Source: Mycobacterium sp. MFM001
GTDB lineage: Bacteria; Actinomycetota; Actinomycetes; Mycobacteriales; Mycobacteriaceae
Assembly: GCF_003402475.1 (NCBI RefSeq)
Contig: NZ_BFAB01000006.1
Span: forward strand, 62,001-126,000
Reading direction: 5' to 3'
DNA: 64,000 nucleotides
In this document: positions 19,468 to 29,037 of the stretch, one piece after another
Layout: every line of letters starts with the position of its first letter
Position numbering within the stretch: the first letter of the stretch is position 1
Notes under the pieces: model-generated
Told to the model about the DNA's origin: nothing
Database searches by the model: none
What the model saw: the letters and a program-made list of their open reading frames with translations, nothing else
Translations under genes and position numbers: made by a program

Positions 19468-20355
19468 TCAGTCCAGCATCAGCGACTTGATCGTCACCGG
19501 GGTGGCGGGTGCGCCGTCCTCGCCGCCGCCGGCAACCCCGGCCTTGGCGATCTTGTCCAGCGTGGCCAGCCCGTCGTCCTGGATGGTGCCGAAAACCGTG
19601 TACTCGGGCGGCAATTGCGAGTCCTTGTAGACCATGAAGAACTGGCTGCTGTTGGTGCCGGGCCCGGCGTTGGCCATCGCGAGCGTGCCGCGGGGGTAGA
19701 CGACGGGCTGCTGCAGGGCGGGGTCGTTCGGCGGGTATTGGTCGGTCGGGTATTCGTTGGCGAACTGGTAGCCCGGGCCGCCGGTGCCGTCGCCCTTCGG
19801 GTCGCCGCACTGCAGCACGGAGAGTGTCGGCGACGTCGTCAGCCGGTGGCATTGCGTGTCGTTGAAGAAGCCCTGCTGCGCCAGGCTGGCGAAACTGTTG
19901 ACCGTGCACGGCGATTTGCCGTTGTCCAGCATCAGCCCGACCTTGCCCTGATCGGTCACCATGCTGGCGCTGACCGTGGCCGGATCGGTAGGCACCTTGC
20001 CCGTCCGCGGCGGCTTGGCCGGCTTGCTGGCCGGCTCCGGCGACGGCGGGTACTGGCAGTTGGCGCCCAGTTCGGGCGACGGCTTGAACGACGGCAGCGG
20101 CGGCACTGCCGGCGCCTCGCCCGGTGCCGATGTCGTCGCCGAAGCGCTGCTGCTGGCGGGCGACGCGGTGTTGTGCTTGTGCTCGCGGTTGGTGAGCAGC
20201 ACGGTCGTCACGACCGCCGCGATGACGACCACCGTCGCGACCGCTGCGCCGACGATCGCCAAAAGTCGGCGGCGGCGGGCTTGTTCGGCACGGCGTTCCA
20301 GTTGCCGTTCGAGTTTGCGTTTGGCGTTGGCACGTCGCTGTTCATTGGTCGGCAC
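19468..20355 (-). CDS. ppiB: Membrane-anchored cyclophilin-type peptidyl-prolyl isomerase
   Basis: Catalyses cis-trans isomerisation of prolyl bonds outside the cytoplasm. From GTG 20355 the product is 295 residues: a strongly basic N-terminus, one membrane span (about 31-53), a Ser/Ala/Pro-rich linker, then a cyclophilin domain (about 118-295) with FFNDTQCHRL, GTLAMANAGPGTNSSQFF and the TVFGTI strand. Position and architecture match Rv2582. It is divergent from the MBL hydrolase gene across 66 bases. Confidence 0.94.
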   Translation of the reverse strand: MPTNEQRRANAKRKLERQLERRAEQARRRRLLAIVGAAVATVVVIAAVVTTVLLTNREHKHNTASPASSSASATTSAPGEAPAVPPLPSFKPSPELGANCQYPPSPEPASKPAKPPRTGKVPTDPATVSASMVTDQGKVGLMLDNGKSPCTVNSFASLAQQGFFNDTQCHRLTTSPTLSVLQCGDPKGDGTGGPGYQFANEYPTDQYPPNDPALQQPVVYPRGTLAMANAGPGTNSSQFFMVYKDSQLPPEYTVFGTIQDDGLATLDKIAKAGVAGGGEDGAPATPVTIKSLMLD

Positions 20356-20421
20356 GACACCACAGTGTGCCAGTTCATGGTGAATGACTGTGCCGCACCC
20401 TGGCATGGGAAACTGGAGACC

Positions 20422-21078
20422 GTGTTGATCTCCGCGTTTCCGGCCGGGTTGCTGGCGTGCAACTGCTATGTGCTGGCCCAGCGGCCCGGGTCGGACGCCA
20501 TCATCGTCGACCCCGGCCAGCGGGCGATGGGTCCGCTGCGGCGCATTCTCGACGAGAATCGGCTGACCCCGGCGGCGGTCCTGCTCACCCACGGCCACAT
20601 CGACCACATCTGGTCGGCGCAGAAGGTGTCCGACACGTTCGGCTGCCCGGCCTACATCCATCCCGAGGACCGGTTCATGCTGACCGACCCGATCAAGGGC
20701 TTCGGCCCGCGGATCGGTCAGCTGTTCATGGCGGCGATGTTCCGCGAGCCCAAGCAGGTCGTCGAACTCGACCGCGACGGCGACAAGATCGACCTCGCCG
20801 ACATCACGGTCACTGTCGACCACACGCCCGGGCATACCCGTGGCTCGGTGGTGTTCAAGGTGACCGATGACACCGACATCGTCTTCACCGGAGACACCCT
20901 GTTCCAGGGCTCGGTGGGCCGCACCGACCTGTTCGGCGGCAGCGGCCGCGACCTGATCACCTCGATTGTCGACAAGCTGCTGGTGCTCGACGACAACACC
21001 GTGGTGCTGCCCGGTCACGGCCCGAAGACCACGATCGGCGCCGAGCGCCGGCACAACCCGTTCCTGGAAGGCCTATGA
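20422..21078 (+). CDS. Metallo-beta-lactamase-fold hydrolase, glyoxalase II-like (Rv2581c homologue)
   Basis: The 218-residue hydrolase carries the metal motif THGHIDH (about 63-69), with further ligands in the [13 protein letters not shown] and PGHG segments. The closest known role is thioester hydrolysis as in glyoxalase II; the substrate is not shown. GTG 20422 has a GGAGA site 4 bases upstream and matches the start of Rv2581c. The stop overlaps the hisS start (ATGA), indicating coupling. Confidence 0.9.
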   Translation: MLISAFPAGLLACNCYVLAQRPGSDAIIVDPGQRAMGPLRRILDENRLTPAAVLLTHGHIDHIWSAQKVSDTFGCPAYIHPEDRFMLTDPIKGFGPRIGQLFMAAMFREPKQVVELDRDGDKIDLADITVTVDHTPGHTRGSVVFKVTDDTDIVFTGDTLFQGSVGRTDLFGGSGRDLITSIVDKLLVLDDNTVVLPGHGPKTTIGAERRHNPFLEGL

Positions 21079-22337
21079 CCGGATTCCAGGCGCCGAAGGG
21101 CGTACCCGACTATGTCCCGCCGGATTCGGCGGCGTTCGTCGCGGTGCGCGACGGCTTGCTCGACGCGGCCCGGCGGGCCGGCTATGCCGACATCGAGCTG
21201 CCGATCTTCGAGGACACCGCGCTGTTCGCCCGCGGGGTGGGCGAGTCCACCGACGTGGTGTCCAAGGAGATGTACACCTTCGCCGACCGCGGTGACCGCT
21301 CGGTGACACTGCGTCCGGAGGGCACCGCCGGGGTGGTGCGCGCGGTGATCGAGCACGGACTGGACCGCGGCGCGCTGCCGGTCAAGCTGTGCTACGCGGG
21401 CCCGTTCTTCCGCTACGAACGGCCGCAGGCCGGTCGCTATCGTCAGCTGCAGCAGGTGGGAGTGGAGGCGATCGGTGTCGACGACCCGGCGCTGGACGCC
21501 GAGGTAATCGCGGTCGCCGACGCCGGTTTTCGGTCCCTGGGGCTCGACGGCTTCCGGCTGGAGATCACCTCGCTGGGCGACGACACCTGCCGACCGCAGT
21601 ATCGGGAACTGTTGCAGGACTTCCTGTTTCAGCTCGACCTCGATGCGGAAACCCGCCGTCGCGCCGAGATCAACCCCATGCGGGTGCTCGACGACAAGCG
21701 CCCCGACGTCAAAGCCATGACCGCCGACGCCCCGGTGATGCTCGACCACCTCTCCGACGTCGCCAAGCAGCATTTCGACACGGTGCTCGCCCACCTCGAC
21801 GCGCTCGGGGTTCCGTATGTGATCAACCCGCGGATGGTGCGCGGACTGGACTACTACACCAAGACCACCTTCGAGTTCGTGCACGACGGCCTGGGGGCGC
21901 AGTCGGGGATCGGCGGCGGCGGCCGCTACGACGGGCTGATGAAAGAGCTTGGCGGACAAGACTTGTCCGGCATCGGATTTGGGCTCGGCGTGGACCGCAC
22001 CTTGTTGGCGCTGAAAGCCGAGGGCAAAACCGTCGGTGCTGCGGCCCGCTGCGACGTGTTCGCGGTGCCGCTGGGGGAGCAGGCCAAGCTGCGGCTGGCG
22101 GTGCTGGCCGGACAGTTACGGGCCGCCGGGGTGCGGGTGGATCTGGCCTACGGCGACCGCGGCCTCAAGGGCGCTATGCGCGCGGCCGACCGGTCGGGCG
22201 CGCGTGTCGCGCTGGTGGCGGGTGAGCGCGACATCGAGGCGGGCACCGTCGGCGTCAAGGATCTTGCGTCGGGCGAGCAGGTCGACGTCCCCGCCGATGC
22301 CGTTGTCGCCGAAGTCCTTTCCCGCCTGCGCCCTTAG
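21075..22337 (+). CDS. hisS: Histidyl-tRNA synthetase
   Basis: Charges tRNA-His. The 420-residue class II synthetase shows [13 protein letters not shown] (motif 2 region), the two histidyl-specific segments [13 protein letters not shown] (here [14 protein letters not shown]) and GGGGRYDGL, motif 3 [10 protein letters not shown], and a C-terminal anticodon-binding domain from about residue 325. It overlaps the hydrolase gene by four bases. Confidence 0.97.
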   Translation: MTGFQAPKGVPDYVPPDSAAFVAVRDGLLDAARRAGYADIELPIFEDTALFARGVGESTDVVSKEMYTFADRGDRSVTLRPEGTAGVVRAVIEHGLDRGALPVKLCYAGPFFRYERPQAGRYRQLQQVGVEAIGVDDPALDAEVIAVADAGFRSLGLDGFRLEITSLGDDTCRPQYRELLQDFLFQLDLDAETRRRAEINPMRVLDDKRPDVKAMTADAPVMLDHLSDVAKQHFDTVLAHLDALGVPYVINPRMVRGLDYYTKTTFEFVHDGLGAQSGIGGGGRYDGLMKELGGQDLSGIGFGLGVDRTLLALKAEGKTVGAAARCDVFAVPLGEQAKLRLAVLAGQLRAAGVRVDLAYGDRGLKGAMRAADRSGARVALVAGERDIEAGTVGVKDLASGEQVDVPADAVVAEVLSRLRP

Positions 22338-22392
22338 CCGCGGGCGAGGGCGCGGGAATCGACTGTGAACTGATGGCTTTCAGTGTGCAACC

Positions 22393-22422
22393 AGGGCGGC
22401 CAGATCGCGAAAATGCCGCCCT
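22393..22422. terminator. Hairpin between convergent hisS and acyl-CoA dehydrogenase genes
   Basis: AGGGCGGC (22393-22400) pairs perfectly with GCCGCCCT (22415-22422) across a 14-base loop, in the 135-base gap between two convergent genes. A run of A bases precedes the right arm, and no long T tract follows. A bidirectional stop is likely. Confidence 0.55.
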
Positions 22423-22472
22423 ACGTTCACTTTCGGCGCCAAGGATTCACACTCGCGCCAAAGGGGTGGGGC

Positions 22473-23690
22473 TCAGGTTCGGCTGTGCTTGACCTGGTTG
22501 AACGGCACCCCGCGATCGGCGGCGTATTCGCGGGGAAAGCCCAGCACCCGTTCGCCGATCACGTTGCGCGCCATCTCGGTGCTGCCGCCGCCCAGCGCCG
22601 CGGTCTGCCGGGACAGATAGCGCTCGCCCACACCGAGCAGCTCTCCGACGACACCTGCGGTACCCGCGATCTTCAAAGCGGTGTCGACCTCGAGTTCGAT
22701 GGCCTCGGCGTGGAAGAGCCGGATCAGCGAACCGGCCGACGCCGGCAGCGAGCCGTCCAGCACGCCGCGGTAGACGTGATCGATCAGCTGATCGCGCACC
22801 GCACGGTGCACCAGCGCCCGGCCCGCCGCATCGCGAACATGCTCGGAGTCGCGCCCGATCGCCCGGGCCAGCGCGACGTAGTCGGGCGGGTGGTCCTGGG
22901 CGTTTTCGCTGCCGGTCCCGCTGGCGAACTCCGAGCCGCCGCCGACCGCGCGTCGCTCGTGGTAGAGCTGTCGTGACGCCACGTCCCAGCCCCGGTCGAC
23001 CTCGCCGACCACGTCGTCGTCGCTCAGTTCGAGGTTGTCGAAGAACTCCTCGCAGAACTCCGTCGACCCGTTCACCTGGGTGATGCGGCGCAACGTGATC
23101 CCCGGGCTGTCGATGCGCGCCAGAAACATCGTCAGGCCGTCGTGTTTGGGCACGTCCCAATTGGTGCGCGCCAGCAGCAGCCCGTAGTCGGCGGCGAACG
23201 CGCCGGTGCTCCACGTCTTGGCGCCGTTGACGATCCATTTGCCGTCGCGGCGCTCGGCGCGGGTGATCACCCCGGCCAGATCCGAGCCGCCGCTGGGTTC
23301 GGAGAGCAGCTGGACGAGCACCTCGTCGCCGCGCAGCGCCGCCGAAATGTGTTGGCGCTTCTGCTCTTCGCTGGCCGTGTCGAGAATGGTGGCGCAGCAG
23401 ATCGTGAAGGTCGGCGTGTTGAGGATCAGCGGCATTTCATAGCCGAGGCATTCGACGTCGAACGCCTTCTGATACTCGATGTCCAGCCCCAGCCCGCCAT
23501 ACTCGCGGGGGAAACAGATCCCGGCGAATCCGCCGTCGTAGAGCCGGCGCTGCAATTCACGGGCCCGCTGCCACGACGCTTCCTCGCCGCGGTCGGCGAA
23601 CGGCGGGTTGTCCGGGTCGATGCGCGGCATGTTGTCGGCCAGCCACGCCCGGGCGCGCTCGGCGAACTGGGCCACTGATTCTGTCGGCAT
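22473..23690 (-). CDS. Acyl-CoA dehydrogenase family protein (FadE type)
   Basis: This 405-residue flavoprotein is of the type that oxidises acyl-CoA esters at the alpha-beta bond. Visible family features are LLSEPSGGSDLAG (about 133-145), the WIVNGAKTWSTGA strand, and a C-terminal arginine-rich GGGSTEMARNVIGERVLGFPRE segment. The chain length or steroid specificity cannot be read. It stands alone between hisS and the phosphatase gene and has no counterpart at this place in M. tuberculosis. Confidence 0.88.
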   Translation of the reverse strand: MPTESVAQFAERARAWLADNMPRIDPDNPPFADRGEEASWQRARELQRRLYDGGFAGICFPREYGGLGLDIEYQKAFDVECLGYEMPLILNTPTFTICCATILDTASEEQKRQHISAALRGDEVLVQLLSEPSGGSDLAGVITRAERRDGKWIVNGAKTWSTGAFAADYGLLLARTNWDVPKHDGLTMFLARIDSPGITLRRITQVNGSTEFCEEFFDNLELSDDDVVGEVDRGWDVASRQLYHERRAVGGGSEFASGTGSENAQDHPPDYVALARAIGRDSEHVRDAAGRALVHRAVRDQLIDHVYRGVLDGSLPASAGSLIRLFHAEAIELEVDTALKIAGTAGVVGELLGVGERYLSRQTAALGGGSTEMARNVIGERVLGFPREYAADRGVPFNQVKHSRT

Positions 23691-23747
23691 GCGACGCCTC
23701 TCGAGAGTGTCATTCGTCTAAAGCGGAAATGACATTACCATCGCTGG

Positions 23748-25304
23748 TCACGAGCCACCGCGGGGCTTGGTGAGCACGAACTTCTCCACCACCGTCATCG
23801 CGCCGAACGGCCCGGTCACCGCATAGTGGGTCGCCGTGATCGACGTATTGCCGCCCGGCGATCCCGGGTCGACGTCGAATGCCACGAAGCCGTACGGATT
23901 GTCGCGGTCGCGAAACGCCGACCAGGGCGCGTCCTCGGTCACGTAGATCGGCGCCTTGCGGCCGCGCGCCGGGTCGAATCCGTCGACGCCGGTCAGCACC
24001 CGGCAGCGCGGGTGCGGGAAGAACATCGTGTTCGACGGCGCCGACGTGCCGCCGCCGCCGATCACCACGTGCACGGTTCCCTTGCTGGTGTCTATCACGT
24101 CGGCGCGGGTGTCGACGGTAATCGGTGTGTGGGTCTCGTTGTCCACTGTGCCGCGCACTGGGTGTGAGCGTTCGTAATGGTGCTCGTGGCCGCACACCAC
24201 CAAATCGACTCCGTAGCGGTCGAACAGCGGCAGCCATTGCTGGCGGATTCCGAGGTCGGCGCCGTTGGTCCGGTCGGCGGTCGAGATCGCCGTCTGGTGC
24301 ATGCACACCACCACCCAGTCGACGTCCGAGTCCCGGCGCGCGTCGGCGAGTTCGTTTTCCAGCCAACGACGTTGCGCCCCACCGGAATAGCCGTGCACAT
24401 AGAAGTTTCCGCCGTCCTGGAAGCAGACGTCGTCGTTGGACAGGCTGATCACCCGCACCGATCCGGCGGTGAACGAATACCACAGCCCGCGCAGCTCGGC
24501 GTCGGCTCCCGAGTCGGGCAACGCGAAGAACGCCTGATACGCCGCGAAGCCGACCGGGCCGTTGCCCAGCTCGTTTTCGTGATTGCCCACCGCCGGCATC
24601 CACGGCCGGTAGCGTGTCGAGCGGGTGTTGTTCTCGAACCAGTCCGACCAGCTGCGAACCCGGTCCGTGGCCAGGTTGGCGTAACACAGGTCGCCGTTCA
24701 CGAGGTGGAACAGCGGACCGATGCGTTCGATCGCGGCGGTGGTGTCGCCGGCGGCCGGCGAGCCGAGGTTGTCGCTGGTATAGCTGTTGCCCATCCGCCT
24801 GCCGAGCGTCGGGGTGGCCTGGTCGCCGAAGCTGGTGAACGACAACGGCTTCCGGCCCGACGGAGCGGTGCGCATCGTGCCGAGCTCCGGGCCGGTGCCG
24901 TCGTGCACGGCCGCGTACACGTACTCGGTGTCGGGTGCCAGGTTGTCCAGCACGGCGTGGTTGACGCGAACCTCGGTGCGCGACTTGGCATCCCGATAGG
25001 TACGGGTCTGGGCCGGCACGGTGCGGCCGAAGCCCGACGTCGGGGTGCCGACCATCACCCGCGGGTTGTGCACCGGGTCGGTGGTGTGCCACGACACCAC
25101 CACCTCGCGAGAGGCGTGCTTGCCGAATTGCAGATGCAAACCGCCCACCGGCGGCGCGCCGCTGCGATCCGGCTGCGTCCACAGCGCGGGACCCCGTGAC
25201 TGCAGCAGCGTGGCCGCGGCACCGCCCACTCCCACACCGAGGATCGCGGCCGTGCCCGTCGTCAACACCGTTCGTCGGCTGATGCCGCCGGGTTCTTCGC
25301 TCAC
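23748..25304 (-). CDS. Tat-exported purple acid phosphatase-like metallophosphoesterase
   Basis: The 518-residue enzyme starts at GTG 25304 with a twin-arginine signal (SRRTVLTTGTAAILG), so it is folded before export. A fibronectin-like domain (about 50-150) precedes the phosphatase domain, whose dimetal ligands lie in SFGDQ, GDLCYAN, VGNHENE, CMHQ and GHEHHYERSHP. It probably releases phosphate from extracellular esters. Rv2577 is the M. tuberculosis counterpart. It is divergent from the aldolase gene. Confidence 0.92.
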   Translation of the reverse strand: MSEEPGGISRRTVLTTGTAAILGVGVGGAAATLLQSRGPALWTQPDRSGAPPVGGLHLQFGKHASREVVVSWHTTDPVHNPRVMVGTPTSGFGRTVPAQTRTYRDAKSRTEVRVNHAVLDNLAPDTEYVYAAVHDGTGPELGTMRTAPSGRKPLSFTSFGDQATPTLGRRMGNSYTSDNLGSPAAGDTTAAIERIGPLFHLVNGDLCYANLATDRVRSWSDWFENNTRSTRYRPWMPAVGNHENELGNGPVGFAAYQAFFALPDSGADAELRGLWYSFTAGSVRVISLSNDDVCFQDGGNFYVHGYSGGAQRRWLENELADARRDSDVDWVVVCMHQTAISTADRTNGADLGIRQQWLPLFDRYGVDLVVCGHEHHYERSHPVRGTVDNETHTPITVDTRADVIDTSKGTVHVVIGGGGTSAPSNTMFFPHPRCRVLTGVDGFDPARGRKAPIYVTEDAPWSAFRDRDNPYGFVAFDVDPGSPGGNTSITATHYAVTGPFGAMTVVEKFVLTKPRGGS

Positions 25305-25328
25305 TCCTGTTTCTTACCGGACCCGGTC

Positions 25329-25390
25329 GCCGAGTGTGGGCTTGATGCACGCACCACGCGGCAAACCCGTGACGCAACCGCACACTCGGC
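25329..25390. repeat. Extragenic inverted repeat in divergent promoter region
   Basis: GCCGAGTGTG (25329-25338) is the exact reverse complement of CACACTCGGC (25381-25390). The 42-base interior has further partial symmetry. The element nearly fills the gap between the divergent phosphatase and aldolase genes. Its composition suggests a dispersed palindromic extragenic repeat, but it could also carry regulator sites. Confidence 0.55.
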
Positions 25391-25410
25391 AGCTGAGTAG
25401 CCTGGCAGAT

Positions 25411-26196
25411 ATGGCCACCACGTTCACTGATTCCAAGGCCGACTTGATGCAGCGCGCGCAGGACGCGCTGGCCGCCAACGTCGGCGAGTCGGGATTGACC
25501 ACCCGCCAGAAGCTGGCGTTGACGTGCCGGGCGCTGTTCGACGCCGGCCACGACTCGGGGCTGGCAGGACAGATCACCGCGCGGGCCGAAGAGCCCGGCA
25601 CCTACTACACCCAGCGGCTGGGGCTGGGGTTCGACGAGATCACCGACGCCAACCTGTTGCTGGTCGACGAGGACCTCACCGTGCTCGACGGCGACGGAAT
25701 GGCTAACCCCGCCAACCGTTTTCACAGCTGGATCTACCGCGCGCGGCCCGATGTGGCCTGCATCGTGCACACCCACGCGTTCCACTGTGCGGCGCTGGCC
25801 ATGCTCGAGGTACCGCTGGTGGTGTCACAGATGGACACCACCCCGCTCTACGATGACTGCGCGTTCCTGGCCGACTGGCCGGGAGTTCCCGTCGGCAACG
25901 AGGAGGGCGAGATCATCAGCGCCGCCCTCGGCGACAAGAAGGCAATCCTGCTGGCGCACCACGGCCAGGTGGTGGCCGGCGCCAGCATCGAGGAGGCCTG
26001 CTCGCTGGCGGTGCTCATCGAGCGGGCGGCCAAACTGCAACTGGCCGCTATGGCCGCCGGCACCATCAAGGAACTTCCGGAGAAACTGGCCCGCGAGGCG
26101 CACGACTGGACGCTGAGACCCGAACGCAGCCGGGCGAATTTCGCCTACTATGCCCGCCGCGCGCTGGCCCGCCACCCCGACGTCTTGACCAGCTGA
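25411..26196 (+). CDS. Class II aldolase/adducin family protein
   Basis: The 261-residue protein belongs to the zinc-dependent aldolase/epimerase superfamily (fuculose-phosphate aldolase, ribulose-phosphate epimerase). The metal histidines are probably those in HTHAFH (about 114-119) and LAHHGQV (about 189-195). Sugar or hydroxy-acid specificity cannot be told. ATG 25411 matches the family N-terminus. It is followed after 10 bases by a DapA-superfamily gene, so the two lyases probably act on related compounds. Confidence 0.88.
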   Translation: MATTFTDSKADLMQRAQDALAANVGESGLTTRQKLALTCRALFDAGHDSGLAGQITARAEEPGTYYTQRLGLGFDEITDANLLLVDEDLTVLDGDGMANPANRFHSWIYRARPDVACIVHTHAFHCAALAMLEVPLVVSQMDTTPLYDDCAFLADWPGVPVGNEEGEIISAALGDKKAILLAHHGQVVAGASIEEACSLAVLIERAAKLQLAAMAAGTIKELPEKLAREAHDWTLRPERSRANFAYYARRALARHPDVLTS

Positions 26197-26206
26197 GGAG
26201 CCTGCA

Positions 26207-27082
26207 GTGCCCGACATTCACGGCATCATCGCCTACCCGGTCACCCCGTTCGACGCCAGCGACGCCATCGACGCCGCCGCGCTGTCCACGCTCGTGGATC
26301 GACTGGTGGGTTCCGGTGTGCACGCGATCGCCCCGCTCGGCAGCACCGGCGAACTGGCCTACCTCGACGAATCCGAGTTCGACACCGTCGTCGACACCAC
26401 GATTGCGGCCGTCGACAGCCGGGTGCCTGTCGTAGTCGGCGTGTCGGATCTGACCACCGCCAACACAATTCGGCGCGCGCAATACGCCGAGAAGGCCGGC
26501 GCCGACGCCGTGATGATCCTGCCGGTGTCCTACTGGAAGCTCACCGAACGCGAGATCGTGGCGCACTACACCAGCATCGGCGAATCGATCGGGATTCCGA
26601 TCATGGCGTACAACAACCCGGCCACCAGTGGCATCGACATGAGCCCGGAGCTGCTGGTGAAGATGTTCGAGACGATCGACAACCTGACCATGGTCAAGGA
26701 GTCCACCGGCGACCTGTCGCGCATGCAACGCATCGACAAGCTCAGCGGGGGCGAGCTGCCCTTCTACAATGGCAGCAACCCGTTGGTGCTGGACGCGCTG
26801 CGGGCCGGGGCTTCTGGATGGTGTACTGCCGCACCATGTTTGCGGCCGCAGCCCTGCATCGACCTGTACGACGCGGTGCGCGCGGGCGATCCCGACAAGG
26901 CGCAGAAGATCTACGACGAGCTCAAGCCGCTGCTGGAGTTCATCGTCGCGGGCGGGTTGGCCACCACCGTCAAGGCTGGCCTGGAACTGCTCGGCGCCGG
27001 TGTCGGAAATCCGCGACGGCCGCTGTTGGCACTCGATGACGACGGGCGAGCCAAGTTGCGGGAGTTACTCGCCAACGCTTGA
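26207..27082 (+). CDS. Dihydrodipicolinate synthase (DapA) superfamily aldolase
   Basis: This 291-residue Schiff-base aldolase has the LGSTGELAYL substrate loop (about 44-53), the YNNP motif with the catalytic tyrosine region (MAYNNPATSG), and the lysine in MVKESTGD. It starts at GTG 26207 with GAGGAG 6 bases upstream. Its neighbour is another aldolase, so it is more likely a catabolic pyruvate lyase than the lysine-pathway DapA. Confidence 0.87.
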   Translation: MPDIHGIIAYPVTPFDASDAIDAAALSTLVDRLVGSGVHAIAPLGSTGELAYLDESEFDTVVDTTIAAVDSRVPVVVGVSDLTTANTIRRAQYAEKAGADAVMILPVSYWKLTEREIVAHYTSIGESIGIPIMAYNNPATSGIDMSPELLVKMFETIDNLTMVKESTGDLSRMQRIDKLSGGELPFYNGSNPLVLDALRAGASGWCTAAPCLRPQPCIDLYDAVRAGDPDKAQKIYDELKPLLEFIVAGGLATTVKAGLELLGAGVGNPRRPLLALDDDGRAKLRELLANA

Positions 27083-27113
27083 CTTCTATCCGAACATCCG
27101 TTCGAATTGATGT

Positions 27114-28121
27114 ATGCGGTGGGACCAGCAAGGGATCGCCGTCGACGACGGTGCGCTGCCTGGCCTAGAGCGCATCGGGTTCGTCCGCAGCGTGCGCACA
27201 CCGCACTTCGACGGGATCACGTTTCACGAGGTGCTGTGCAAGTCGGCGCTGAACAAGGTCCCGGACGCGTCCGCATTGCCGTTTCACTACACCGTCAATG
27301 CCTACCGGGGCTGCTCGCACGCGTGCCGCTATTGCTTCGCCCGTCCCAGCCACGAGTACCTGGAGTTGAACTGCGGCAACGATTTCGACACCCAGATCGT
27401 TGTCAAGACCAACGTCGTCGACGTGTTGCGCCGTGAGCTGCACCGCAAATCCTGGCGGCGCGAGACCGTCGCGCTGGGCACCAACACCGACCCCTACCAG
27501 CGCGCCGAGGGGCGTTATGCGTTGATGCCCGGCATCATCGGGGCGCTCGCCGATTCGGGTACCCCGCTGTCGATCCTGACCAAGGGCACGCTGTTGCGCC
27601 GCGACCTGCCGCTGATCGCCGGGGCCGCCGCACAGGTGCCGGTGCGGGTGGCTATCTCGCTGGCGGTCGGCGATCCCGAGTTGCACCGGGACGTCGAACC
27701 CGGGACGCCCAGTCCGCAAGCCCGGCTGGGACTGATCACCGCGATCCGCGACGCCGGTCTGGACTGTCACGTGATGGTGGCGCCGGTGCTGCCGCACCTG
27801 ACCGACTCGGTCGAGCACCTCGACGACCTGCTGGGCCAGACCGCTGCGGCGGGAGCCACTGGGGTCACGGTGATGGGACTGCACCTGCGCGGTTCGACGC
27901 GGGGCTGGTTCATGTCGTGGCTGGCGCGCACTCACCCGGAGCTGGTCGCCCGGTATCGCGAGTTGTACCGCCGCGGTGCCTATTTGCCGCCGCACTACCG
28001 CGACGAGCTGCAGGCCCGTGCGGCACCGCTGATCGCGAAGTACCGGCTGGGCGGTGATCGGCGCCGCCCCGCTGAGCCGGCTCAGGTGGCCGCCGCACCC
28101 CTGCAGCCGACGCTGTTCTAG
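27114..28121 (+). CDS. Radical SAM protein (Rv2578c homologue, SplB-like)
   Basis: The 335-residue protein carries the 4Fe-4S motif CSHACRYC (Cys67, Cys71, Cys74), followed by the strand pattern of a radical SAM barrel (ALGTNTDPYQ, SILTKGT, VAISLAVGD). Related proteins are annotated as Rv2578c or spore photoproduct lyase-like; the reaction is not known. It ends convergently 6 bases from the zinc peptidase gene. Confidence 0.9.
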   Translation: MRWDQQGIAVDDGALPGLERIGFVRSVRTPHFDGITFHEVLCKSALNKVPDASALPFHYTVNAYRGCSHACRYCFARPSHEYLELNCGNDFDTQIVVKTNVVDVLRRELHRKSWRRETVALGTNTDPYQRAEGRYALMPGIIGALADSGTPLSILTKGTLLRRDLPLIAGAAAQVPVRVAISLAVGDPELHRDVEPGTPSPQARLGLITAIRDAGLDCHVMVAPVLPHLTDSVEHLDDLLGQTAAAGATGVTVMGLHLRGSTRGWFMSWLARTHPELVARYRELYRRGAYLPPHYRDELQARAAPLIAKYRLGGDRRRPAEPAQVAAAPLQPTLF

Positions 28122-28127
28122 CGGGGG

Positions 28128-29003
28128 CTATCCCAGCGCGCCGCGGAAGGTGTCGCACTGGTTGGGGTCGCCGGTCTGGTAGCCGACCGTGAACCAGTGC
28201 TGGCGCTGCTCGGACGACCCATGCGTCCACGACTCCGGGTTCGTGCGCCCGGTTGCCTGCCGCTGGATGCGGTCGTCGCCCACCGATGCCGCCGCCGACA
28301 GAGCGTCCTGAATGTCTTTGTCGCTCAACGGTTCCAGGTACGGCACGCCGGTGCTCTCCTGCTTGGTGATCGACGCGTAGTGCGCCCACACACCGGCGTA
28401 GCAGTCGGCCTGCAGCTCGGTGCGCACACCGTTGCCGCCGGCGCCTTGCGCGCCCTGCTGGGCGCGGCCGAGGTTGCCCTGCAGATTCTGGACGTGGTGG
28501 CCGAACTCGTGAGCCACCACGTACTCCTGCGCCAATGGCCCACCGCTGGAACCGAATTGGTCGACGAGCACCTGGAAGAAGTCGGTGTCGAAGTAGGCGG
28601 TCTGGTCCACCGGGCAGTAGAACGGCCCCACCTCGCTGGTGGCCGATCCGCAGCCGGTGCCGACCTGTCCGCTGAACAACCGCACCCGCGGGCGGGTGTA
28701 GCCGCGCATCAGCTGTTTCCAGACGCCGTCGACGGAGTTGCCGGTGGCCACCACGCGGCACTGCACGTACTTGTTGGCGTCGGAGCCGGTCCGGCATTTG
28801 TTCAGATCGAACCCCGGCGCCACATCCTCGCGGGTGTTCACCGTTTGCTGGCTGAGCACGTTGCCGGGGTCGACACCGAGCAGCATGGCCACCACGACGA
28901 TCACTAGTCCGCCCAGGCCGCCGCCGATCGCAATCCCGCGACCGCCACCGCCCGACGACGAGGTGGTGCTGGTGTCGATCTGCATACCCTCGTTGAAGGT
29001 CAT
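28128..29003 (-). CDS. Neutral zinc metallopeptidase, membrane-anchored (Rv2575 homologue)
   Basis: The 291-residue YpfJ-type protein has a Gly/Ser-rich N-terminus, one membrane span (about 26-45) and an extracytoplasmic peptidase domain with VAHEFGHHVQN (the HExxH zinc motif), followed by ELQADCYAGVW with a likely third ligand. Its substrate is unknown. The ATG of this gene overlaps nothing upstream; the SRPBCC gene lies 34 bases away on the same strand. Confidence 0.9.
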   Translation of the reverse strand: MTFNEGMQIDTSTTSSSGGGGRGIAIGGGLGGLVIVVVAMLLGVDPGNVLSQQTVNTREDVAPGFDLNKCRTGSDANKYVQCRVVATGNSVDGVWKQLMRGYTRPRVRLFSGQVGTGCGSATSEVGPFYCPVDQTAYFDTDFFQVLVDQFGSSGGPLAQEYVVAHEFGHHVQNLQGNLGRAQQGAQGAGGNGVRTELQADCYAGVWAHYASITKQESTGVPYLEPLSDKDIQDALSAAASVGDDRIQRQATGRTNPESWTHGSSEQRQHWFTVGYQTGDPNQCDTFRGALG

Positions 29004-29037
29004 CGCGCGCTCCGTTGCATCTCGGTGGGGGCTTGCT

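Noticed and set aside
23710..25785. 691-codon minus-strand frame overlapping the phosphatase gene
   Set aside because: It runs across the phosphatase gene and a divergent promoter in another frame; the Tat-signal phosphatase frame explains the region.
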